64,000 nt of DNA from DASYQV01 sp036005125 (GTDB lineage: Bacteria > Acidobacteriota > Vicinamibacteria > Vicinamibacterales > UBA2999), in assembly GCA_036005125.1 (NCBI GenBank), contig DASYQV010000020.1, positions 13,859-77,858 of the forward strand, given 5' to 3'. How positions within the stretch are numbered: the stretch's first letter is position 1; each line of letters begins with the position of its first letter. Shown here one piece after another: positions 24,507 to 33,558 of this stretch. The notes beneath the pieces were generated by a model that was given only the letters and a program-made list of their open reading frames with translations, was not told where the DNA came from and made no database searches. Position numbers and translations under genes: made by a program.

Positions 24507-26141
24507 ATGCGCAGCTATCGGTCTATTTCTGCCGTCGTGTTCGCGGTCATTTTTTGCGCCGTCGCCGGGGGGGTCTTCGGGCGGAGCGCTCTTGCGCTCC
24601 AGGACCAGGTTCCCGAGCAGTACAAGGTCTTCACGGCTGCGCTGAGCGCGATCGACGCCAATTATGTTGGCTCGGTCGAGTCGGATCGGCTGGTGTACAG
24701 CGCCATCACCGGCATGCTTCAGACGTTGGACCCTCATTCGAGCTTCATGGATCCGCGCACCTACGCGCAGATGCGGGAAAGACAAGAAGGACGGTATTAC
24801 GGGCTCGGCATCACGATCGCGGTCGTCGATGGCGAAATCACCGTGCTCTCGCTGTTCGAGGGATCGCCCGCCTATCAGAAGGGCGTGCGCCGCGGTGACG
24901 TGATTGCCAAGATTGGTGACGAGGACACCAAGGGCTGGACGAGCGACCAGGCGGTGCGGAAGCTGCGCGGCCCGAAGGGAACGCCTGTTGACATCTCGTT
25001 GAGGCGCGGCGGTTACGAGAAGCTGATCCCCCTGCAGGTGACGCGGGACGAAATCCACATTCCAACCATTCCTGCCGCGTTCATGATCGACAACACGACC
25101 GGTTATGTGCGCCTGCAGGACTTCGCCGAGAACACCGACCAGGAGCTCGGGACCTCGCTGCGCGATCTCTCCAGCAAGGGTATGCAGCGCCTGCTGCTCG
25201 ACCTGCGCAACAATCCGGGCGGACCGCTCGATCAGGCGATTCGCGTCTCGAATCGCTTCCTGCCGCGTGGTGATCTAATCGTGTACACGCGCGGCCGTGT
25301 GCCGAATTCCGATCAGGACTATCGCGCGACCGAACACAGCGACTATCTCAGGCTGCCAATGGTCGTGGTCGTGAACCGGAACAGCGCGAGCGCGTCCGAG
25401 ATCGTCACGGGCGCGCTGCAGGATCACGACCGGGCGCTGGTGGTCGGCGAGACGACGTTCGGCAAGGCACTCGTGCAGTCGGTTTATCGTGTGAGCCAGG
25501 GCGCAGGCGTCGCGGTGACGACGGCGAGGTACTACACGCCGAGCGGCCGGTTGATCCAGCGGCCGTGGGATGGCAGCTTCGACGAGTACCTCACCTATAC
25601 GTTGCGAGATCAGGAGCCCGACAAGCGTACGCGTTCCTCGGCAGACCTCAAGCTCACCGACGCCGGCCGCAAGGTGTACGGTGGCGGTGGCGTCGAGCCC
25701 GATCAGCGATTTGACGGGCCGATCGATGGCTTCAATCCGACGCGCTTCGGCCGCATGATCTACAACCGGAACCTCCCGGACAGCTTCGCGCAGCGCTTTT
25801 CGCGAAGGGGCGACACCCGCATCGCGCCGAGCACCAGTGGCACGGCCCGCCCGCTCGGTACCGACTTTGTCGTCGATGACGCGATGATGAAGGAGTTCAA
25901 GGAGTTCCTGCAGAAGCTGCGCGTGAAGATCGATGAAGCGGCGTGGCAGAAAGACCAGGAGTTCCTGCGCGCGATCGTTCGCTACGAGATCGATCTGGAT
26001 CTGTTCGGCGTCGCTCAGGCGCGACGGAACCTGTCGCAGCACGATCCGCAGCTGCAGTTCGCGCTCCAGCAGTTTCCCGAAGCCGAGAAGCTGGCCGCGT
26101 TGAGCCGGAACAAGATGACGAACCGGGGAGACCGCAGGTAG
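24507..26141 (+). CDS. ctpA: Carboxy-terminal processing protease (S41 family)
   Basis: This 544-aa exported serine protease has an N-terminal signal or anchor (about 8-27), a PDZ domain (about 85-170, with YGLGITIAVVDGEITVLS), and the S41 core. The core contains LLLDLRNNPGG, nucleophile motif NSASASEIV and general-base lysine region TTFGKALVQS. CtpA-type enzymes cut exported proteins from the C-terminus, in the periplasm or at the inner membrane. An extra C-terminal domain of about 170 residues follows the core. The ATG at 24507 follows a -10-like hexamer. The stop TAG abuts a repeat element. Confidence 0.92.
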   Translation: MRSYRSISAVVFAVIFCAVAGGVFGRSALALQDQVPEQYKVFTAALSAIDANYVGSVESDRLVYSAITGMLQTLDPHSSFMDPRTYAQMRERQEGRYYGLGITIAVVDGEITVLSLFEGSPAYQKGVRRGDVIAKIGDEDTKGWTSDQAVRKLRGPKGTPVDISLRRGGYEKLIPLQVTRDEIHIPTIPAAFMIDNTTGYVRLQDFAENTDQELGTSLRDLSSKGMQRLLLDLRNNPGGPLDQAIRVSNRFLPRGDLIVYTRGRVPNSDQDYRATEHSDYLRLPMVVVVNRNSASASEIVTGALQDHDRALVVGETTFGKALVQSVYRVSQGAGVAVTTARYYTPSGRLIQRPWDGSFDEYLTYTLRDQEPDKRTRSSADLKLTDAGRKVYGGGGVEPDQRFDGPIDGFNPTRFGRMIYNRNLPDSFAQRFSRRGDTRIAPSTSGTARPLGTDFVVDDAMMKEFKEFLQKLRVKIDEAAWQKDQEFLRAIVRYEIDLDLFGVAQARRNLSQHDPQLQFALQQFPEAEKLAALSRNKMTNRGDRR

Positions 26142-26222
26142 TCGATTCTCGATTCTTGATTCTTGATTCATGATTGGGTGGTCGATTCCGGAATCAAGAA
26201 TCAACAATCATGAATCAAGAAT
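26139..26222. repeat. Tandem-palindrome element (GATTCTTGATTCATG family), copy 1
   Basis: GATTCTCGATTCTTGATTC units are followed by reverse-complement GAATCAAGAATCAAC and AATCATGAATCAAG units. It starts at the ctpA TAG stop. Other copies are at 45955 and 53038. Confidence 0.85.
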
Positions 26223-26227
26223 GAGTA

Positions 26228-26272
26228 ACACCATCCCTCCGTTGGGGTCCCAGCCCCAAAATATTGTGGTGT
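26228..26272. other. Nested hairpin in the ctpA-smc gap
   Basis: The inner stem is TTGGGG/CCCCAA (26242-26247, 26254-26259). The outer stem is ACACCA/TGGTGT (26228-26233, 26267-26272). The gap 26142-26454 holds this, the preceding repeat and about 180 bp in which I see no gene. Confidence 0.5.
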
Positions 26273-26454
26273 CACTTTAGTCTTGCCCCAATGGCTTGGC
26301 GTTGTTAGACTGAGCGGCGGTTTCACGCAGCGTCGACGAGCCGGCTGTTCCCAGCAGCACGTCGTTGACGGCTGACAGTTCTCGACTTCCAGCCGGGGGT
26401 GGAGAACGCAGGTCTTTCACATACTCGCCACCGCAACCGCGACCGAGGATCGGA

Positions 26455-29400
26455 ATGCGTCTCGAACGCCTCGAAATCTCCGGTTTCAAATCGTTCTCCG
26501 ACCGCGCCGAGCTCGCGTTCGACCAGGGCGTCACTGCCATCGTCGGGCCGAACGGGTGCGGCAAGAGCAACCTCGCCGATGCGATCACGTGGGTGCTCGG
26601 AGAGCAGAGCGCCAAGAGCCTGCGCGGCGACAGGATGGAGGACGTGATCTTCAACGGCAGCGACGGTCGGAGGGCCGGCGCCACCGCCGAAGTCCGCCTG
26701 CGCTTGTCCGGCCTCGCCGCGCCGTCGAAAGCCGCGAGCGAGGCGCTCGGCGCATCCGACGCGCGTAGTCTGGTGCCGTTCGCGCCGGCCGATGGCAACG
26801 GCAACGGCCATCATCCTGACGCCGATCCGCACGGCAACGGGAACGGTCATCGCGACGGCCGTCTCTCGGAGGTGATCGAGGCGCTTACACGAGACGTCGA
26901 GGTCACGCGGCGTCTCTACCGGTCCGGCGAAAGTGAATACCTGATCGACGGAGAGGTGTGCCGGCTGAGGGATGTTCACGAGCTGCTGATGGACACGGGC
27001 CTCGGCGCCAAGGCCTACGCGATCATCGAGCAGGGGAAGATCGGCATGATTCTCAGCTCCCGACCTGCCGATCGGCGGCAGCTCGTCGAGGAGGCCGCGG
27101 GGATCACGAAATACCGGTCGCGTCGCCGGGCGGCCGAGCTGAAGCTCGAGGCGGCGCAGCAGAACCTGGTTCGCATCGACGACATCGTCTTCGAGGTCGA
27201 AAAGCAGCGGGGCGCACTGAAGCGGCAGGCGGCGAAGGCGCGGCGTTACAAACGGCTGCACGACGAGTGGCGCCGCTGGGAGAAAGTTCTCTTTGCACGG
27301 CGTTATCGCGAGCTCGCTGCGAGCATCGAGGCCGCACGCGCGCGTCTCGCCGAGGCGCGGCAGCGCGAAGCCGCGGCGGCAGCCGGACTCGCCGCCGCCG
27401 AAGCGGCGCTTGCCCGGCTGCGGATCGAGCAGGCGGAGGCCGACAACCGCGCGGCCGCCGAGCGTGAAGATGCGCACGGTCGCGAGCTCGATATCAACCG
27501 GCGTCAGCAGCAGCTCGAATTCAACCGGCAGCACGCTGAAACGCTGGCTGCGCGCGCCGAGAACATCGAGGCTGAACTCCGGGATCTGGGTGCTCGCCGG
27601 GCGCCGGCGCGCCTTCTGATCGAGTCGCGCCAGCGCGCTGCGGCCGAGGCGGAGCGCGCGCGCGACCAGGCGGCGGCCCTGCTGGCCGAGGCCAACGAGG
27701 CGTACAGCGCGGCGCAGCGTCAGATCGAGGGGCTGGATGCGGACGTGGAAGCCGCTCGAAGCGAGGTCTTCGCCGTGATCAACACGGCCACCGCCCTGCG
27801 GCACGCAATGGACCACGCCGCCGCGCAGAAGGAGCGTGTCGGCGAGACGCTCTCGAAGCTCGATGTCGAGCTGGCTGACGTACGCGTCGAGACGGAGAGG
27901 GTCGAAGGGGAGCGCGTGGCGGCGGCGGGTGCCCTGTCGTGCGCCCAGCGAGCGCTCGAGGCGGTCCAGGTCGATCGTGCCGCGCGTGAGTCGGAGCTGG
28001 TACGCGCGCGCGCCGAGCACGAGGCGCGTGTACGCGGCGTTCGCTCGCGCGAGCAGGAGCTCGCCGGACTCGGTGCGCGGCTGGCGTCGCTCGAAGAGCT
28101 CGAGGCGAGCCGCGCTGGATTCGGCGACGCGGCGCGGATGGTGCTGATGGGAGCCAACGGCCAGGTGGGCCAGCGTGGCGCCGTGGCCGATTACCTCGAG
28201 GTCGAGAGCCGCTATGAGCGAGCCGCGGAAGCGTGCCTCGGCGACCTGCTGGAACACGTCATTGTCGATGACCACGGCCACGCCGCAGCGGGGCTCGCGC
28301 TCGTGCGGGAACACGACGCGGGTCGTTGCGGCTTCGTCGTCATCGAGGGGTTGTCCGACGACGGGAATCACCCGCCGAACGTGATTCGTATGCCGGGCGT
28401 GGTGCCGTTATATGACGTCGTGCGTCTGTCCGGACCCTACGCCTCGACCCTTCAGAAGGTGCTGCCCGAGGCATACATCGTGGACAACTTCGAACGGGCC
28501 GTCGGCGTGGCGCGCGAGACGTCGGCATTCGTCGCCACGCTCGAGGGCGACGTCTTTCGAGGTCCACACCAGCTCGCGGGCGGCGCAAAGGCCGAAGCGC
28601 GTGGGATTCTGCAGACCAAGCGCGAGATCAAGGAGCTCCGTGAGCGCGCGGCGCGCGGGCGCGAGACGCTCGCCCGGCTCATTGACGAGACTTCTGCCCT
28701 CGAGCTCCGCATCGCGCAGTCGATCGAGGCGATCGCGACGCTGACATCCGAGCAGCATCGTCAGGAAAAAGCGATGGTCGGTCATGAGGCGCAGCTCGCG
28801 CGAAGCGCTGAAGACGCCGTTCGTCTCGGCCGGAAAACCGGGATCATCGCGCTCGAGCGGCGTCGCGCGGAGGAAGAGCGGACGGCGCTTGAAGCCCGAT
28901 GTGCGGAGGTCGAGGTTTCCATCGAGCAGTTGGCGGAGGCGCAGCGCCTGGCTGACATGCAGCTGACAGGGGCTCAGCGGCGTCTTTATCAGGCCAGGGA
29001 GACCGTTGACGGACTGGGCCAGCGGGCCGCCGAGGCGCGCGCCACGTACGCCGGGCTGGTGGAACGGGCGGCGGCGCTCGCTGCCGAGGTCGCGCGACTC
29101 GAGGAGGGATCCCGTGAGCTCGAGGAGCGGGTGGCCGCGAAAGCATCGGAGCTCGGGCAGATTCGCGACCGCCGCGCGGGACTGCTGGACGCCGTTGTCG
29201 AAGCCGGACGTATGCTGGACCAGGACGTGCTCGCGCTCGAAGGGCTCCGCGAGAACCTGAGGGCAGCCGATGCCCATGCCGCGACGATGCGGGAGCGGGT
29301 GGACGCGCAGGATGCATTGATCCGGGACGCGCGACGCCGGCTCGAGGACGTGCGCGCACAGGCAGCCGACCTGGAAGTCGCCCGCGCAACCGAGGAAAGC

Positions 29401-30264
29401 GATCTATCCCACCTCGCGCAGCGGTGCGTCGACGCGGTCCAGTGCCCGCTGGACGAGGTGCTGGCTGACGTCGCGCACATGGAGCAGTCCGGCGACTCCG
29501 TCCGGGAGGTCGAGGTGATCGCCGCCGAGGAGGCAGATCCGGAAGGATACGGCGAGCCCGCAGAGGCTTCCGGTGGTGCAGAGGCTGTGGCGGGCTCGCC
29601 GGCCGAAACGTCCTCGTCACCCACGACCCCTGAAGAGGCGATTGCGCAACTCAAAGCGAAGATCGATCGCCTTGGCCCCGTCAACATGATGGCCATCGAG
29701 CAGTTCGACGAGCTCGAGACGCGCCACGCGTTTCTGACGACACAGCGGAAGGACCTGGTCGACTCGATCGCGCACACCACCGAGGTGATCACGCGGATCG
29801 ACGAAACGACCAGGGCGCGCTTCCGTGAGGCGTTCACGGCCATTCAGTACAATTTCCAGAAGACGTTCACGACGCTGTTCGGCGGTGGACGTGCCGGGCT
29901 GACGCTGCTCGACGAGAACGATCCGCTCGAGAGCGGCATCGACATCGTCGCCTCGCCGCCCGGGAAACGGCTGCAGAACGTGCAGCTGTTGTCGGGTGGC
30001 GAGAAGGCGTTAACGGCAATCGCGCTCATGTTCGCGATCTTCGAGTACAAGCCGAGCCCCTTCTGTGTGCTCGACGAAATCGACGCGCCGCTCGATGACG
30101 CCAACGTCGGCCGGTTCGTGGAGATGCTGCGCGGCATGCTCGGCCGGACGCAGTTCATCCTGATTACGCACAATCGCCGAACGATGGAGATTGCGAACCG
30201 GCTCTACGGGGTCACGATGGAAGAGCCGGGTGTCTCCAAACTCATTTCGGTGCGGCTGAACTAA
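26455..30264 (+). CDS. smc: Chromosome segregation ATPase SMC
   Basis: This 1269-aa SMC condensin subunit organises and segregates the chromosome with ScpA/ScpB. The N-terminal head has Walker A GPNGCGKSN (about 32-40) and the Q-loop region VLGEQSAKSLRG. Long coiled coils flank a central hinge (about 555-690, with GAVADYLEVESRYERAAEAC). The C-terminal head has signature LLSGGEKALTAIALM (about 1178) and Walker B FCVLDEIDAPLDDANV. ATG 26455 follows GAGGA. There is an unusual Gly/Asn/His-rich insertion (about 93-140, containing DGNGNGHHPDADPHGNGNG) in the N-terminal head before EVTRRLYRSGESEYLIDG. It is otherwise full length. Confidence 0.97.
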   Translation: MRLERLEISGFKSFSDRAELAFDQGVTAIVGPNGCGKSNLADAITWVLGEQSAKSLRGDRMEDVIFNGSDGRRAGATAEVRLRLSGLAAPSKAASEALGASDARSLVPFAPADGNGNGHHPDADPHGNGNGHRDGRLSEVIEALTRDVEVTRRLYRSGESEYLIDGEVCRLRDVHELLMDTGLGAKAYAIIEQGKIGMILSSRPADRRQLVEEAAGITKYRSRRRAAELKLEAAQQNLVRIDDIVFEVEKQRGALKRQAAKARRYKRLHDEWRRWEKVLFARRYRELAASIEAARARLAEARQREAAAAAGLAAAEAALARLRIEQAEADNRAAAEREDAHGRELDINRRQQQLEFNRQHAETLAARAENIEAELRDLGARRAPARLLIESRQRAAAEAERARDQAAALLAEANEAYSAAQRQIEGLDADVEAARSEVFAVINTATALRHAMDHAAAQKERVGETLSKLDVELADVRVETERVEGERVAAAGALSCAQRALEAVQVDRAARESELVRARAEHEARVRGVRSREQELAGLGARLASLEELEASRAGFGDAARMVLMGANGQVGQRGAVADYLEVESRYERAAEACLGDLLEHVIVDDHGHAAAGLALVREHDAGRCGFVVIEGLSDDGNHPPNVIRMPGVVPLYDVVRLSGPYASTLQKVLPEAYIVDNFERAVGVARETSAFVATLEGDVFRGPHQLAGGAKAEARGILQTKREIKELRERAARGRETLARLIDETSALELRIAQSIEAIATLTSEQHRQEKAMVGHEAQLARSAEDAVRLGRKTGIIALERRRAEEERTALEARCAEVEVSIEQLAEAQRLADMQLTGAQRRLYQARETVDGLGQRAAEARATYAGLVERAAALAAEVARLEEGSRELEERVAAKASELGQIRDRRAGLLDAVVEAGRMLDQDVLALEGLRENLRAADAHAATMRERVDAQDALIRDARRRLEDVRAQAADLEVARATEESDLSHLAQRCVDAVQCPLDEVLADVAHMEQSGDSVREVEVIAAEEADPEGYGEPAEASGGAEAVAGSPAETSSSPTTPEEAIAQLKAKIDRLGPVNMMAIEQFDELETRHAFLTTQRKDLVDSIAHTTEVITRIDETTRARFREAFTAIQYNFQKTFTTLFGGGRAGLTLLDENDPLESGIDIVASPPGKRLQNVQLLSGGEKALTAIALMFAIFEYKPSPFCVLDEIDAPLDDANVGRFVEMLRGMLGRTQFILITHNRRTMEIANRLYGVTMEEPGVSKLISVRLN

Positions 30265-30392
30265 GGCTAGGGCTCGGGACTTGGGGCTCGGGGCTCGAGT
30301 CGTGAGTCTCAAGTCTGCTCGCGAAGCCGCTCGATCGAATGCATGAGAATCGGGACCCGAGCCTCGAGCCCCGAGTTCCGGGCCTGAGACCA
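30265..30392. repeat. Imperfect inverted repeat after smc
   Basis: The units GGGACTTGGGGCTCGGGGC and CGAGTCGTGAGTCTCAAG on the left match GAGCCTCGAGCCCCGAG and TTCCGGGCC on the right. It begins 2 bp after the smc stop. Confidence 0.65.
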
Positions 30393-30422
30393 CTGAACTT
30401 TCTCTTCTTCCGTCCGTAAAAT
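30393..30422 (+). promoter_or_regulatory. Possible sigma-70-type promoter of the DUF4097 gene
   Basis: CTGAAC (30393-30398) and TAAAAT (30417-30422) are separated by 18 bp. They precede GGAGG at 30431-30435 and ATG 30444. Confidence 0.4.
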
Positions 30423-30443
30423 CACCTGTTGGAGGATTCTCCG

Positions 30444-31265
30444 ATGAGCCACCCGCAGGTCCGCCGGGTATCGCACGCCGCCGTGTGTGCGTTGTTCCTT
30501 GGAGTCATCGCCGCAGGATGTGACATCTCCGTCGGTGACGGCGGGTTCTCGCTCGGGCTGGCCACCGGCAAGGCGACCGACGAGTGGACGCGCACTTATA
30601 CAATTGCCCCCGGCGGGAGCTTCCAGATCGAGAACGACAATGGCGTCGTCGAGGCGTCACCTGCCGATGGAACCAATGTCGAAGTCAGGGCCGAGCGGAT
30701 CGTGAAGGCCTCGAGCGACGAGGCTGCGCAGGAGCTCCTCAAGAGCCTGGAGCTGCGCGAAGAGATCTCGCCGACGCGGGTGCGGATCGTCACCACACGG
30801 CCGGGCCGTCGGTCCAGCCACGAAGTGCGATATCACGTAAAGGTGCCGAAAGGGATCGCCGTCCAGTTCGAAACCGTCAATGGTGGCGTGAGGCTTCACG
30901 ACCTCGCGGGTCAAGTGACGGCATCCACGACCAACGGCGGCGTCGTGGGCCGTGGTCTCTCCGGCCCGGTCAAGGCGAGGACGACCAACGGCGGGCTGCG
31001 GATCGAGATGGCGTCGTTGAGCGGCGAGGTCGAGCTGGAGACGGTCAACGGCGGCATCCGGTTGCAACTTCCCGCTGACGCCAGGGCAAATCTCGAGGCG
31101 AGCGTCACGAATGGAGGTATCGCCATGACCGACCTTCCATTCCAGGGCGAGCAATCCCGGCGCCGGGTGTCAGGCACGGTCAACGGCGGCGGCACGCGGG
31201 TGGTTGCGGGGACCGTCAACGGCGGCATCAAGATTTCGGCCGGATCGCGCGCCGAATCACATTGA
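30444..31265 (+). CDS. DUF4097-type beta-helix lipoprotein
   Basis: This 273-aa exported protein has an N-terminal hydrophobic signal ending in the lipobox-like IAAGC, so it is probably a lipoprotein. The body is a right-handed beta-structure of the DUF4097 (adhesin-like) type. At least seven short strands recur around an NGG motif: VNGGVRLHDL, TNGGVVGRGL, TNGGLRIEM, VNGGIRLQL, TNGGIAMTDL, VNGGGTRV and VNGGIKISA. The start ATG 30444 is fixed by GGAGG eight bases upstream. Members of this family often sit with envelope-stress or anti-sigma genes, but none is adjacent here. Function is unknown. Confidence 0.8.
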   Translation: MSHPQVRRVSHAAVCALFLGVIAAGCDISVGDGGFSLGLATGKATDEWTRTYTIAPGGSFQIENDNGVVEASPADGTNVEVRAERIVKASSDEAAQELLKSLELREEISPTRVRIVTTRPGRRSSHEVRYHVKVPKGIAVQFETVNGGVRLHDLAGQVTASTTNGGVVGRGLSGPVKARTTNGGLRIEMASLSGEVELETVNGGIRLQLPADARANLEASVTNGGIAMTDLPFQGEQSRRRVSGTVNGGGTRVVAGTVNGGIKISAGSRAESH

Positions 31266-31331
31266 ACGAGCGCGCGTCGCGCGGACTCGCGAACCGACCC
31301 GCCGTATGGCTTGTGCGGCCCAGGCGACATT

Positions 31332-31398
31332 CGCCGGGTCTGAAGACCCGGCTACGTACGTCCGTTTTGGTACGTAGGCCGCATCTTCAGATGCGGCG
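31332..31398. repeat. Paired-hairpin repeat (GTAGGCC family), copy 3
   Basis: Hairpins CCGGGTCTGAAGACCCGG and CCGCATCTTCAGATGCGG are separated by a spacer containing TACGTACGT and GTACGTAGG. In contrast to copy 1, the two half-units here face outward. Confidence 0.85.
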
Positions 31399-31424
31399 CG
31401 GTGTCATCAACCGACCTCCGGAGT

Positions 31425-31430
31425 TAGACT
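31425..31430 (+). promoter_or_regulatory. -10-like hexamer, 6 nt before the M48 start
   Basis: TAGACT ends six bases before GTG 31437. No ribosome site is visible. It fits the leaderless pattern seen at several other genes here. Confidence 0.4.
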
Positions 31431-31436
31431 CTCGGT

Positions 31437-32555
31437 GTGGCCAACGAGGACAAGGCCAGCCGTTATCATCGTCTCCGGCGCGGCGCGGGGCTCGCGGGCA
31501 CGGCCCTGAGCGGCCTCTTGCTGGTAGTCCTGCTTGTGAGTGGCGGCTCAGCCGCGCTGCGCGACACCGCCAGCTCCCTCTCTCGCGGCTCCTTCACGCT
31601 CACGGTTGTTTTGTACGTTGTGTTCGTCGGTCTGCTGAGCGAGGCGGTGGGGCTGCCATTGTCGTTCTACACTGGCGTGACGCTCGAGCGCCGGTACGAT
31701 CTTTCCACTCAAACGGCTCGCGCCTGGTGGTTCGATCATCTCAAGGCGGGTCTCATTGCGTTGATGTTCGGAGCGGCGGCCGCCGTCTTCGTCTGGCATC
31801 TCTTACGGTGGCGGCCGGACGACTGGTGGCTCATCGCAGCCGTTGCATTTTCGGCGGTCACAATCGTCCTCGCGCAGCTCGCGCCGGTCGTGCTGCTGCC
31901 GATTTTCTATGAGTTCAAGCCGCTGGACCGACCGGGGCTGCGCGACCGTCTCGTAGCGCTCGCGGAGCGAGCCGGAGCGCGGGTGCTGGGCGTCTTCGAG
32001 TGGCGGCTGAGCGACCGCACGCGCAAGTCGAACGCGGCGCTCACGGGCCTCGGGCGGACGCGTCGCATCCTGCTGTCCGACACGCTGCTGGCCGATCACT
32101 CCGACGACGAGATCGAGGTCATCCTCGCGCACGAGCTCGCGCATCACGTGTATCGCGACATGTGGACCGGGATTGCGGTTGAAACGGCGCTCATGATGCT
32201 CGGCTTCTTTCTTGCCGATCGCGTACTGTCCGCGGGCGTCGGCCATTTCGGCATAACGGGCAAGGCGGATGTCGCTGCGATGCCCCTCCTCGTGCTCGCG
32301 GGCAGCGCGGCGTCAATTGCGTCGAGCCCGCTCGCCAACGCGCTGTCACGGGCACACGAGCGGCGCGCGGATCGCTACGCGCTCGAGATGACGCGCAACG
32401 TGGCGGCCTTCGTCACCGCCATGAAGCGGCTCGGCGCGCGCAACCTGGCCGAGGAACATCCATCGAGGTTCGTCGAGCTCCTGTTCTACACGCATCCGCC
32501 TCTTGCCGCCCGAATCGAAGCGGCACAACGATGGGCACAGGCACATACGCCCTGA
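31437..32555 (+). CDS. M48-family membrane zinc metallopeptidase (Ste24/CaaX-like)
   Basis: This 372-aa protein has several membrane helices in its N-terminal half (about 17-40, 52-78, 102-122, 130-152). The zinc-protease motif HELAHH lies in the segment [17 protein letters not shown], and a downstream Glu region [16 protein letters not shown] carries the third ligand. This is the Ste24/HtpX superfamily, which degrades or processes membrane-associated proteins. GTG 31437 is preferred over the overlapping GTG at 31435 because of the frame. The 3' end overlaps the GDPD gene by 25 bp. The substrate is unknown. Confidence 0.88.
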   Translation: MANEDKASRYHRLRRGAGLAGTALSGLLLVVLLVSGGSAALRDTASSLSRGSFTLTVVLYVVFVGLLSEAVGLPLSFYTGVTLERRYDLSTQTARAWWFDHLKAGLIALMFGAAAAVFVWHLLRWRPDDWWLIAAVAFSAVTIVLAQLAPVVLLPIFYEFKPLDRPGLRDRLVALAERAGARVLGVFEWRLSDRTRKSNAALTGLGRTRRILLSDTLLADHSDDEIEVILAHELAHHVYRDMWTGIAVETALMMLGFFLADRVLSAGVGHFGITGKADVAAMPLLVLAGSAASIASSPLANALSRAHERRADRYALEMTRNVAAFVTAMKRLGARNLAEEHPSRFVELLFYTHPPLAARIEAAQRWAQAHTP

Positions 32556-33424
32556 TGATGGCCGCGGTACTCGTGGCCCTCCTGTCCGGTCAAGGAGCGA
32601 ACATGCGAAAGACGGTGGTCGCTCACCGCGGCGCCTCTGCGTACGCGCCCGAGCATACGCTGGCGAGCTACCGCCTCGCGCTGGCGCAAGGCGCCGATTA
32701 TGTGGAGCAGGACCTGGCAATCACCAGGGACGGCGTGCTGATCTGTCTGCACGATGAGACACTCGAACGGACGACCGACGTCGAGCGCGTCTTTCCGGAC
32801 CGCCGGCCGTGGCTGGCGAACGATTTCACGCTGGCCGAGATCAAACGGCTCGACGCTGGCTCGTGGTTCGACCCGAAGTTCTCGAGCGAACGGATTCCGA
32901 CCTTTCAGGAGGCGATCGACCTGGTCAAAGGGAAAGCGGGCATCTATCCCGAGCTGAAGGCGCCCGAGCTGTACGCCGGCCGGCACATCGACTTCGAAAA
33001 CATGGTCGCCGAGATCCTCACGAGGAACGGACTCGTGGGCGTCAACGCGGAGCCGAACACGCCGGTCATCCTCCAGACATTCAGCGAGTCGAGCCTGAAG
33101 AAGCTCGCGACGCTCAAGCTCGGACTGCCTGTGGTGCTGCTGCTCGAGGCGCGCGACGCGGACGAGTGGGGGAATCGTGAGCGGGTTGTTGCCGCCAAAA
33201 CGGCCGGCGCGACTGGCCTCGGGCCTGCCAAGGCAATCATCGAGCGGCACCCGGAGCTGGTGATCTGGGCGCATGAGCTGGGTCTGACCGTCACGCCCTA
33301 CACGTTCCGATCGAGCAACACCGGACGTTTCCCCTCCGTCCGCGACGAGATGGCATACTTTCTCTACGAACGGGACGTGGATGCGCTGTTCACCGACAAC
33401 CCGGATCAGTTCCCTCGACGGTGA
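32531..33424 (+). CDS. Glycerophosphodiester phosphodiesterase
   Basis: This protein of about 297 aa is of the GDPD TIM-barrel family, which hydrolyses glycerophosphodiesters to glycerol 3-phosphate and an alcohol. Catalytic features are [19 protein letters not shown] (the HRG motif), [20 protein letters not shown] (acid and second His) and the lysine region [11 protein letters not shown]. The long start at ATG 32531 overlaps the M48 gene and gives a signal-like N-terminus ([15 protein letters not shown]), so a periplasmic enzyme. ATG 32603 has a good AAGGAG and would give a cytosolic form ([10 protein letters not shown]). Both forms are possible. The specific substrate is not determined. Confidence 0.87.
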   Translation: MGTGTYALMMAAVLVALLSGQGANMRKTVVAHRGASAYAPEHTLASYRLALAQGADYVEQDLAITRDGVLICLHDETLERTTDVERVFPDRRPWLANDFTLAEIKRLDAGSWFDPKFSSERIPTFQEAIDLVKGKAGIYPELKAPELYAGRHIDFENMVAEILTRNGLVGVNAEPNTPVILQTFSESSLKKLATLKLGLPVVLLLEARDADEWGNRERVVAAKTAGATGLGPAKAIIERHPELVIWAHELGLTVTPYTFRSSNTGRFPSVRDEMAYFLYERDVDALFTDNPDQFPRR

Positions 33425-33530
33425 TGGGGTCAGACCGAGGTCAGAACGGGGTCAGAACGGGGTCAGAACGGGGTCTGACCCTGGTGATGAGTCGACTCAA
33501 GGCATTGAGTCGAGTCGACTGAGGGTTTGA
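33424..33530. repeat. GGGGTCAGAAC direct repeats and GAGTCGACTC palindromes
   Basis: Three GGGGTCAGAAC-type units end in a reverse-oriented GGGGTCTGACCC. They are followed by GAGTCGACTCAAGG / TTGAGTCGAGTCGACT units. It begins at the GDPD stop codon. Confidence 0.75.
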
Positions 33531-33558
33531 GTCGATCGCATCGGCCGATCCGTCTTAC

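Noticed and set aside
26323..28371. Long open frame antisense to smc (about 682 codons)
   Set aside because: The composition is Arg/Leu/Gly-rich with no recognisable domain, and smc explains the DNA fully.
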